Shown: positions 55,568 to 64,000 of the stretch, one piece after another
Position numbering within the stretch: position 1 is the first letter of the stretch
Layout of the letters: every line of letters begins with the position of its first letter
From: Thuidium tamariscinum
Lineage: Eukaryota > Streptophyta > Bryopsida > Hypnales > Thuidiaceae
Assembly: GCA_947034885.2 (NCBI GenBank)
Contig: OX344749.2
Location: forward strand, 29,899,501 to 29,963,500
Direction of reading: 5' to 3'
DNA: 64,000 nt
Position numbers and translations under genes: made by a program
The notes under the pieces: generated by a model
Told to the model about the DNA's origin: nothing
Database searches by the model: none
The model's input: only the letters and a program-made list of their open reading frames with translations

Positions 55568-57495
55568 TCAAACATGGCCGGCTTGCCCAAACGACCCCTG
55601 GCGAATACTTTGCACCACCAAGTATGCGTTCAGTCCGCCAATAATCACAGCAATGATGCTTGCCGAAATCGTAGCAACCCAACAATTGACAAAGCTGCCC
55701 ATCTTGGCACGGGAGCTTGTGAAGTGCACCAACGGCACAACCGCGAAGATCAAAGTGAAGGACAGGATGACCTGACTGAGGACAAGCAGACGCCCAGCGC
55801 CGTTGTTGCCACTGATAGCGGCGACGATGGCAGCCGGGACGATTGCAATGGAGCGAGTGATGAGACGCCGCAGCCATGGCTTGATCCTAATCTTCAGAAA
55901 ACCCTCCATCACCACCTGACCCATTGAGGAAAAAAAAAGAATTAGCCAAATCGCCAGAAGAGCAATCGGAATCAATTAGCCAAAAGTGTAAAGACTTGTT
56001 ATTAAAAAGTGTCAAATGAACCAAATTGAACCAAAATGCCACACATAGTAAGAGGCTCCAAAAATGATTGAAGAGCATATAATAATCTACCTAAAACGGT
56101 ATTTGACAGATAAAATCTGCAAACTCATCAATGATTTACTGTTACCACCACGGGTCCAATCTTTTTCACTTTGGCATGGTATGAATGTCTGGCAATGTAC
56201 CGAAAATGATAATGCAGCAGGTGTGCAGGATATTCTAGAAAGTCTTGTTAGAGAAATTTGTAATTTGATTGGAATTTTTCTACTATTAAAACAATATCAC
56301 TGACCTGGCCTGCTAATGTGCCGATGATGGTGGAGTTTTGACCGCTGGCGAGGAGTCCAACTCCGAAGAGAATCCTGGCGGCATGGTCACCCAAAGCAGG
56401 CGCCAGCAGTTTGTATGCATCACTGATGTTAGCAAGCTCGCGATTAGCGTGAGGCCCGTAATGGAACGCCGCAGCAGCAAGGATCAAAATTGAAGCATTT
56501 ACAAAAAACGCGAGCATGAGCGAGAGGCAGGAATCCCAGGTGCCGTATTTGACCGCCATCTTCTTCCCTTCCTTGGTCCTCGGGTAAGCTCTCGTCTGAA
56601 TGATGCTGGAGTGCAAAAACAAGCTATGCGGCATGCACGTCGCGCCCAGAATGCCGATAGCGTTGAAGAGAATCTTTGAGTTTGTCAGAATCTCCGGTTT
56701 GGGGTACAACCCCGCCGCCACTTTGATCCACTCCGGCTTCACAGCTATTAGCTCATATACGAACACGCCGGCTATGAGCAAGCACAGCAAGAATACCACG
56801 ACCTCCAAGCTTCGGAAGCTTCGTGTGCCACAGATGAGGATAAAGAGCGTGTCCACGGCGGTGATCAGCACCCCAGCCCAGAGAGGCAGCCCAAACAGCA
56901 GATTCAAAGCCACGGCAGACCCAATGACCTCAGCCAAGTCCGTTGCGGCTATGGCGATCTCCATCATCACCCACAACACGTACACCACGTACTTCGGGTA
57001 GGCGTCGCGACAGGCTTGCGCTAGGTCACGATCCGCCACGATCCCCAGCTTCAGAGAGAGCGACTGGAGAAAGATGGCGGTGAAATTCGAAAGAAGGATG
57101 ACGGAGAGAAGAGTGTAGCCGAATGCGGCGCCACCGCTGAGATCGGTGGCCCAGTTGCCGGGGTCCATGTAAGCCACGCTCACCATGAATCCCAGGCCTG
57201 CGAATGCAAAGGCTTTCTTGTACCAGGAGCCCTCGGGGACAGAGATTGTGGAGTTCACTTCTTGCAACGACGCGACTTCGTTGTGTCTGCGCCATCCGGA
57301 GAGAAGAGCTTCCTGTTCAGGGGCAACGACGACGCCAGGCGCACTTGAATTAACTGGATCCACGACCACCACGTGACCTGGCGATTCTTTTTGTTGCCTG
57401 CTCTCAATGTTGAACGTTTCCTTCGCGGGGGTTACTACCATCACTTCGCCTGGCGGGGGAGCGTCCGAAGGCGGCGCCTTCGCGTCCCTCGTCAT
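55568..57495 (-). CDS. NRAMP: NRAMP-family divalent metal transporter, prokaryote-like
   Basis: A proton-coupled importer of Mn2+/Fe2+-type metals with multiple membrane spans. Two exons join at a GT-AG intron (55,916-56,304): exon 1 57,495-56,305 (397 aa) and exon 2 55,915-55,568 (115 aa plus stop), giving 512 aa, normal for the family. The start is the ATG at 57,495; a longer frame begins only with GTG. Residues 1-90 are a hydrophilic extension. DPGN of helix 1 is at 111-114. Helix 6 has MPHS at 288-291 where MPHN is usual. GQNSTIIGTLAGQ, the transport signature, is at 385-397, ending exactly at the splice site. Wording such as DPGNWATDLSGGAAFGY, LQSLSLKLGIVADRDLAQAC and ILILAAAAF is closer to bacterial MntH than to standard plant NRAMPs (DPGNFETDLQ or DPGNLEGDLQ types). 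The gene is GC-richer than its surroundings. Membrane location is unknown. Confidence 0.93.
55916..56304 (-). other. NRAMP intron (389 bp)
   Basis: Begins GTCAGTG after the CAG of the AGQ codons and ends GGGTCAG before GTGGTGATG. It is AT-rich and phase 0. It confirms that the gene is nuclear and spliced rather than bacterial contamination. Confidence 0.9.
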
Positions 57496-58640
57496 CGTGC
57501 TCCTAAACACAAAATCACGATTTCATTAAGCACAACCACACACTCACGAATCCAATTTAGTAAAAATGTCACACTTATACTCATAGACAGCGCGTAATTC
57601 GTATCCATCTGCGAGCACAATGTTGACCTCAAAACTCCAGTCACTCTCGTTTCCGCTACTAAATTGCAAAGCATTTCAATGATTGAAGACTTGGACCTCA
57701 AACAAACCACCATCAATCACCAATGCCATACATATGATTGTAACAAACACCCCTAATCCTACACCGAATTCTCCAGCTTCTTGCATCAAGAAAACCACAC
57801 CCAAAGAGTAGGGTTCAAGAACACACCTCTGCCTCTCCCCGCACGCCTTTCCCAGCTAAACCGCGGCTAAAAATCAGAGACTACCAATACTCTCTCGCGC
57901 ACAATTCACAGGCTCATACATGTACGTGTACAGCCCGCCCCTCTCGCATCCCCCGAAGTCTCTCAAGAAAGCTCCAAACGCCAAACCCAATGAATCCCTT
58001 CAAAGCGTAAATTGCTTCCAATCTCCGCGACGACTAATTGCGTTACTCCCTCTCACGAAAGTCCGGTCTTTTTTAGAGCGGTGAGAGCCAGAAGCAGCTC
58101 TGAGATCCCTCCATCCAGGGCGGCGCAATTTTCCACCAAATTTTCTACCCAAACTCAAAAGTGGTGGACTGGCTAGGTACAATCACTGCGAAATTTCGCC
58201 GGATTTGGACAAGGCGCTGGCCGTGTCAATGAATAAGCCGAGTGAGAGGGCATCAATGCATGCAGGCGCTTCGCGCATGTCTCAATCTGTAACGTCCTCC
58301 GGCCATCATCGAGATAAGTGTTTGAATGAGCTTTCCTGACACTCTCTTTGCCACTATGATACTCGCAGCAGGCAAAGTGCAAGTGTGCGCCCCACACTCT
58401 CGCAGCAGAATTTGTAAGCAACTATTCCTTCGTGAAATTCCTTCGCGACTCAAGCCCTCTCGTGATCGCTCATCATCTGCGGCGTTGCCAGTCAAACCTC
58501 CAATCATGGCATGTGCAGTCAGTGATACACCAGTTCCCGATAAACATTAGAAAAAGCAGAAAGAAAGAGAAGAAAAAGAGCAAAGACGGAAGGAAGAGAG
58601 AAAACAGAGAGCGGTGGTTTTATTATTAGGGATTCGGGAG
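57496..58640 (-). promoter_or_regulatory. NRAMP leader and probable promoter region
   Basis: This 1.1-kb region is more GC-balanced than neighbouring DNA. On the minus strand a pyrimidine-rich tract (CTCTGTTTTCTCTCTTCC, then TTTTTCTTCTCTTTCTTTC) around 58,555-58,615 resembles the Y-patch near plant transcription starts. Frames inside are short and overlap on both strands. A long leader or 5' intron is likely; exact start and TATA box are not determined. Confidence 0.45.
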
Positions 58641-60085
58641 AAGGGAACGACACCGATTTGTCCTAAGGGAGACCACATGGGAAATTAGTGTCGCCTAGAA
58701 AATTAGTGTCACCCAAAAAAGAAAGCTTGTAGAAATCGGTACATCACAAGGGTATTTCAACCATACTAATTCAAAATAGTATGACTTCAATAAAGCAAAT
58801 AAAAGATTTGGTATGTTGGGTAGCTTTTGCTATTTGTTTCTATCTTTATTTTCTATGCACCTAATGTTTTGGGGCGTCACTGAGACAAATCAATGTACAC
58901 ACTAAAGCATGTGAATAAGTATGTGATTGGGGTTTCTATTGTTAAATTAATTTTTGGTAGAAATTGAGCCTAGGTGGCACTTTTACATTCTCTAGTTGCT
59001 AAAAACTTAAAGAATTTTTTAGTAGATTGAATTTGCAACTTCAAGTAGAATCAAATTTAATTTGTTTCATAATTTTTGATGTTTGGTTTATGTTCTTGAA
59101 ATTGTTGAAGTTGAAAGCATAGGGTACCTATGTATGCTACCAAACTTCCCTTAAATGAATACCCTTGAATCATGAAATGTTTCAATTCCAATTTGTTGCC
59201 TCATGAAATACATCCACCTCTATTACTTGACTTGAGGTGAAATTGGAGGATGTAGCCATTGATAATTTTCAACCATTTTTTGGTTCCTTCAAAGCCTTGC
59301 TATAGACGACATGCAACAAACCAAAATTGGCAATGTAATAAATTGAAATCCCTTTTAAACCCCTTTCTTGAAATCAACCTCTATCGATTATTGCCTAAAA
59401 TGTGAATACCTTGTAGATGACTTATAGGATTTTGGGTGCATGACTGAGTAGAAAAAGAGGCTTTTTTGGGTGCTCCCACCTTAAGATAAAAACACCAAAA
59501 ACATCCCTATATCCATTTATACACATTAGATTTATCTTAAAGTATCCCTCAAAAGTGTCATTGAATTGTCCCTTTATTTAACTAGAATTAGTTGATTGTT
59601 GATTTTGAGAGATTTTGGTTTTTGATGCAGCTCTAAGACAATTTTAATGGTCTAGGGAGCAATTCCACTTTAAAAATTCATAGAAATTACATGCCATATG
59701 TGAAAAATCTTTTTCTTCTTTATTTGAAAATTCACGATTTTCAATGGCTAAAATTCTAAAAATACTATTTTCAAGAAAATTACCTCCAACTACACTGAAT
59801 TGCTTATATTGACAGTTTTAGATGTTTCTAACTTACTGTATGGGTTATCCTCCACTTGAGGGAAAGTCAAAAATATATGAAAAATAGACTTTATATGTAC
59901 ACGGTAATTGAAAAGAAAATCTCTACGGAGCACAGTAACTTTTGTATCTCATTCTTCAGTAAGCTTCGGCAAAGCAGGTTCCCATATCCTCCATTCTCTC
60001 TCAGATAGCGGCTGGCTTTTGTGAAAGCATTCCCTCCATCCCTTCTCTCCCACGGATTTTCATTTTGAAACTCTCATGTTTTGAC
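58641..60085. other. Intergenic DNA
   Basis: AT-rich with no recognised element until the A/T-rich tandem repeat at 60,090. Confidence 0.4.
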
Positions 60086-60089
60086 TTTA

Positions 60090-60138
60090 AAAAAATTTAA
60101 ATTTTTTTAAATTTTTTTAAATTTTTTTAAATTTTTTT
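60090..60138. repeat. 10-bp tandem repeat (TTTTTTTAAA)n
   Basis: Four to five near-perfect copies of AAATTTTTTT. Confidence 0.85.
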
Positions 60139-60163
60139 CCCAAATCTGGGCTTTTGGGTGGAC

Positions 60164-60390
60164 TTAGGCAGGTGGGTGCCTCCAGAAATGTGCCACTAAA
60201 CTTAAAACCATCATCATCACTCTATGTACATCTCCAAAATCAATTATGTATCTATGTAGAAGAAATGAGTTCTGAACCTTTACCATAACATTTTTTTTAT
60301 CCTTTATAATTTTGGCATATGGTATCCAAATGTTGTGTACTTTGGTGCTTTGGAATCTCCTCTCCCTTGCCAGAAAAAAAACAACCCATG
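60164..60390 (-). repeat. Family E fragment (inverted)
   Basis: Resembles the 54,880 copy on the opposite strand (AATGTGCCACTAAACTT, TGTACATCTCCAAAATCA, GGCATATGGTATCCAAATGTT). Diverged. Confidence 0.6.
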
Positions 60391-61154
60391 CACTTTGACG
60401 GGTGTGGTAATAAGGTAGGAGGTCCTGAAATGGAGGGGGCATTAAGAGTAGACCCTATAAATGGTGGTTGAATGGATTGGATGTGGTTACTAAATTGACC
60501 TCCGTAGTCATTGAATGAATCAAGAAAAATATTATTCATTATTCTAAAAGCCAATCATTTCCCTTGCTTTCCCCATTTTTCTCTAGAAGTTGCAGTGAAC
60601 ACTTTAAGAAGGACCTAGGATCATAAATAGGGACCTACGACACATCTCGTTTGAAAATTCATAACTAATTCAAAAATGATCCAAAAAATGTAAAACAACT
60701 TGGGTTAGATGCCAATTCCTCTTGTCTTTCAATAAAAATTTACTGAAAAATATTTCAAGAAGTTTCACCTTCCCGAAATTCAGATTCAGTGCTCAGGACC
60801 TTCTACCTTAGTAACTCCAAGCACAGTCGCCAAAAGTGTCGGTTTGAGGTAACCTTACCCAAATTGAGCCACCGCAGAGCTCCGTCTGGGGCAGGGAATG
60901 TGAGCTGCTTTAACGTGCACCACATGGTTGAGTTAATGGAAGGATAACTCAAAAACTGTCTGCTTTCTAGTCAAATTGCCTTACCCATGTGGGGGAAAAG
61001 GCCTAGCCACACTTATGGGGAAATGGTCAGTTTCGGCCACCTAGAGTGAAATTCAATTTGTAAAACAGCCCATCACGGTCAAAATTAGGAGTTTGCCCTC
61101 ATGCCATGGCAGAAATTTTTGTAATTTTTTCTTCACGTGAGAACGAGTGTGAGG
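60391..61154. other. Intergenic DNA
   Basis: No gene or repeat termini recognised. Moderately GC-rich at 60,780-61,020. Confidence 0.4.
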
Positions 61155-61562
61155 AATAAGGTAGAACCACCTATAACCAATCAGCCCCCCATAGCCAACC
61201 TAATGATGGATGTATTTCCAATCAAGGCTAGAATGAGTTTTTTTTCTCATTTTTAAAGTTGGGACTAAAAGTTCATGGCACATGTTCCAAAGTAGTGTGC
61301 AAAAAAGTAGAAAAGAGTGTGTAAAAATGTAGTTTTTTGCGTGATCGAAATTCGAAGACTCCATAGATTGGCATTTGGTCAAGCACACTTTATGCCTTCC
61401 AAAATTCATAGTAATTTCAATTCATGTGATAAAATTACCAAAGTTTTTGCAATCTCCATCATTTTTATCTTTACACCTTTGAAAATATTTGTTTTACTTT
61501 GCACTACACTAGATCATGCCTAAAATACCTTAAATGATCGGTTACGGGTGGTTGTACATTAA
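61155..61562. mobile_element. MITE M1 (about 408 bp)
   Basis: The ends AATAAGGTAGAACCACCTATAACC and the complement of GGTTACGGGTGGTTGTACATTAAGG form imperfect inverted repeats. The interior segment 61,376-61,510 is inverted and repeated in M2. No transposase. Confidence 0.6.
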
Positions 61563-61981
61563 GGTAGAGGTACCCATAATTGATAAAATAAGCACATTTG
61601 GATATAATCTAGGGTAGTGCAAAGCAAAGCAAATATTTTTAGAGATGCATTGACAAAAATAATGGGGATTACCAAAAATTTGGTAATTTTATCTCTTGAA
61701 TTGAAATTACTATGAATTTTGAAAGGCAAAAGTTGGGCTTGACCTATATATAACCAACATCTAGAATCATCCAATTTCCATCATTCAAGAATACTTTCCC
61801 ACTAATTACTTCCTACATTTATGCTCACTTTTGTGTCATTAACTTATTGGTCCCAGCCTTGAAAAAGTACAAAGACACACATTCCAATGAGAAAACAGAA
61901 ATCCATTCCAATCTTATTTGGAATAGGATACCCTATTTATTGTTGATGGTGTGTGTTAGTAATGGGTACATCTACCTTAGT
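61559..61981. mobile_element. MITE M2 (about 423 bp), abutting M1
   Basis: Ends TTAAGGTAGAGGTACCCATAA and the complement of TAATGGGTACATCTACCTTAG. Shares TAAGGTAGA ends and about 150 bp of interior with M1 in the opposite orientation, so the two related elements sit head to head. Confidence 0.65.
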
Positions 61982-62449
61982 GAAGGTAATTGAAATTATG
62001 TTTTGTTTTTTTAAAGTACATATCTACTATGAATTTTTTAAGTGTTTTGTCCTAAAGAGTTTATAAACTATAAAAGATCCAACAAAAATTGTATCTAGTA
62101 TGCTCATCTTACTCACCTATAGCAATTACAATAATTTTTAATGTAGAAGGCCATAAGAAGTCACTTCCTACAATGATTTACATTGAAAAAGTTGGGTGTT
62201 CCTAATTTCCTAATGAAGTCACTAATCACTTCATTGGAGTAAAGTAAGACATTGATTGTAGCCTATATCTCATAAATTGGAAAAAAATTGTCATGGGATT
62301 TTTCCCTAGGTGTCCATGATGGATCATTTGACCATAATGGATTGTTTTACATTAATGTGCCCTATATCATTTGCTATGATCAAAATAGAAATAGAAATAA
62401 TTTTATAATTTTCTTTTTCATAAAACCTCTAGAATTCAACATCTTTCAT
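61982..62449. other. AT-rich intergenic DNA
   Basis: Nothing recognised. Confidence 0.4.
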
Positions 62450-62590
62450 AGGTAGGTCAAAAACACCACAAAACAAAATCCATGCACCCCTTCTCATTGA
62501 GGGCTTTCCAATGGTGCCAAAAGTAGAATTAGAGGACACACAATCTAAAAGATATCAATGTAACAAACAAAACACATCAGCTTTAAGGCA
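62450..62590 (-). repeat. Inverted unit of the 24.5-kb tandem repeat family
   Basis: GCACCCCTTCTCATTGAGGGC followed by TTTCCAATGGTGCC is the complement of the repeat unit at 24,490-25,210 (GGAAAGCCC...GAGGGGTGCA). Confidence 0.65.
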
Positions 62591-63409
62591 CAATGATTTT
62601 CATAACCTTTGAATTAATGGTTAAGAAGTTATTGTGTAATATATAGTTTCATTTTCAAGTCAAGTAGCAAAGAGCCTGAGACAACTCAAAAAAAATCTTA
62701 TTTGAAGAAATAAAAACTTGAAATTGGTTTTCTAGATTTGTATATACGTTGAAAGCTTTGAATCATTCCATTTTGATCAATGAGTCAAAAATTATGAGAA
62801 GTTTTAGTTTGCAAACACTTGTGAAATCTCTACTCTAAAATAAACTTCAAAGTCATTTATTGAACTCAATTCTCAATTTTTTTGAAAAATAAAAATAAAA
62901 ACATTGGGTGTATATTGTTTATTACAACATTGCAACCATTGATGGTGGCATTTTTCAATTCTATAGATAAAGTCTTAATAATTTTATATTTTGAATCATT
63001 TCCTATTTCTTTCCACTTACTATTTTATTCTTATATGTTCTACATTTCCAAATGATCTAAAATTATTCAAGCATGTAGCCAACTTGCTTCGAGAATGAAT
63101 CCATAGATGCACCACCATTCTGGACATTTTTTCATACAAATATGAACTCATGAAGTGCGAGTGCCAAATTCACTGCAAGTTTAAAAAATATGTTTTGTCA
63201 ATTCAAATGCTAATATCTTACAATCTACTTGGTGGAAATTTTTGAAATTTTTTCCACATCTTCCAAACCACAATACTACAAGATCCTATAATTACATGAG
63301 TCTAAAAAAATTTTGAAAATATATTTTGATACTTGTACTAGAAAAGACAGTTTGGGAGCATTTTTGGTGAAAAGATACTTGAAAACATACTCAACAACCT
63401 TTAGGGGGG
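62591..63409. mobile_element. Degenerate family A element, copy A7
   Basis: The right end CCTTTAGGGGGG is followed by TTAA at 63410-63413. Upstream tracts (AATGCTAATATCTTACAATCTACTTGG, CAAGATCCTATAATTACATGAG) match A2 and A3 near their right ends. The left terminus is not found; the start given is approximate. Confidence 0.6.
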
Positions 63410-63649
63410 TTAAAGAATGGATTCAAAAGACTCAACCATTGGCATCATGTCATGTGGCATTGAGAGGTGGAGGCATATTTAGTTTGAATTAATTAAGTGC
63501 AAAATTGACCTCAAATGAGTTTGGTTGGGCAATTAGGTTCTGTATGAGTAGACTTTTGGAAATCAAGTAGGATCTTTCAAATCATTTTAATCTTTAAAGG
63601 ACACAACAACCATTTTTTGTTTAATCAATATAGAAGAACCATTTTGTGT

Positions 63650-63810
63650 AGGATAGAAGTGCAATTATATATCTTCAAAATTTGTGTAAAAAGGGGAGGT
63701 CTTGTACAATAGTTTGACTTTCAATGAATACTTTTCCATTCTTCTAAGATAGATTCACGTGGTACCAATAGGGATGATTTCTACAATCAGTGAATTGCCT
63801 TTTAAGGATT
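63650..63810 (+). repeat. Dispersed repeat H, copy 2
   Basis: Direct copy of 54,290-54,450 with GGATAGAAGTGCAATTA and GGGATGATTTCTACAATCA. The last 190 bp of the window after it hold nothing recognised. Confidence 0.7.
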
Positions 63811-64000
63811 AATCTTCTTCATATTGGTAGTGACTTTTATGAACTTGTAATATTGTCTCTAATTCCTAAATAGTCTAGATTTTGGAGAAAAAATCAAATG
63901 TTACAAAAAAATTTGGACCTTGTAGAGGGCCACAAGATTGTTGCCATTGTAGTGCCATATTAGCACCACATCATATTGGTGTTTTCAAAAAAACTCAATT

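Noticed and set aside
55410-55877. 155-codon minus frame overlapping NRAMP exon 2
   Set aside because: It is out of frame with the transporter and has no recognisable domain.
55559-57376. Several plus-strand frames opposite the NRAMP exons
   Set aside because: They are antisense shadows of a GC-rich coding region. The minus-strand frame has full family motifs and a matching intron.
57495-57510. NRAMP start at 57,510
   Set aside because: That position is GTG. The first in-frame ATG is at 57,495 and gives a normal family length.

Overview
This window is nuclear DNA from a land plant. The evidence is plant-type non-RD protein kinases, a Ty1/copia element primed by initiator tRNA-Met, a plant LINE with a DUF4283-like ORF1, GT-AG introns, and AT-rich intergenic DNA packed with MITE-like repeats. 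The lineage cannot be fixed. The kinase type and a prokaryote-like NRAMP suggest an early-diverging plant rather than a typical angiosperm, but that is inference.

Only one gene looks intact: an NRAMP metal transporter on the minus strand (55,568-57,495, two exons, 512 aa). Two TKL-like kinase genes (301-1,324 minus; 35,446-36,617 plus) carry single-base frameshifts and look like pseudogenes. A probable internal exon of an unrecognised gene lies at 33,993-34,488, downstream of a GC-richer stretch at 28,080-28,404 that a young copia element splits from 33,638 onward.

Layout. 0-7 kb: kinase pseudogene, then four 220-320 bp MITEs (family C, 4-bp target duplications) and one 732-bp element (family D). 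7.1-15.9 kb: decayed LINE (ORF1 with zinc knuckle, endonuclease, reverse transcriptase, zf-RVT) interrupted by two 924-bp TTAA-flanked elements (family A). 16.5-19.3 kb: hairpin MITE, a LINE 3' tail with a 16-bp target duplication, and a 2.2-kb foldback element holding a third 924-bp element and a CACTA-type MITE. 20-26 kb: family D, dispersed and tandem repeats. 26.3-27.7 kb: two abutting TTAA elements (family B). 28.4-33.6 kb: full-length copia with near-identical LTRs. 35-40 kb: kinase pseudogene and further MITEs. 41-44.5 kb: decayed minus-strand copia. 44.8-55 kb: more TTAA, foldback and hairpin-array repeats plus one GC-rich patch. 55.5-58.6 kb: NRAMP and its 5' region. 58.6-64 kb: repeats only.

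The most notable pattern is a set of TTAA-flanked, CCC...GGG-ended non-autonomous elements with piggyBac-like ends. Three copies are exactly 924 bp and two exactly 726 bp. The foldback arm supplies an internal empty site showing that a single TTAA-like tetranucleotide was duplicated.
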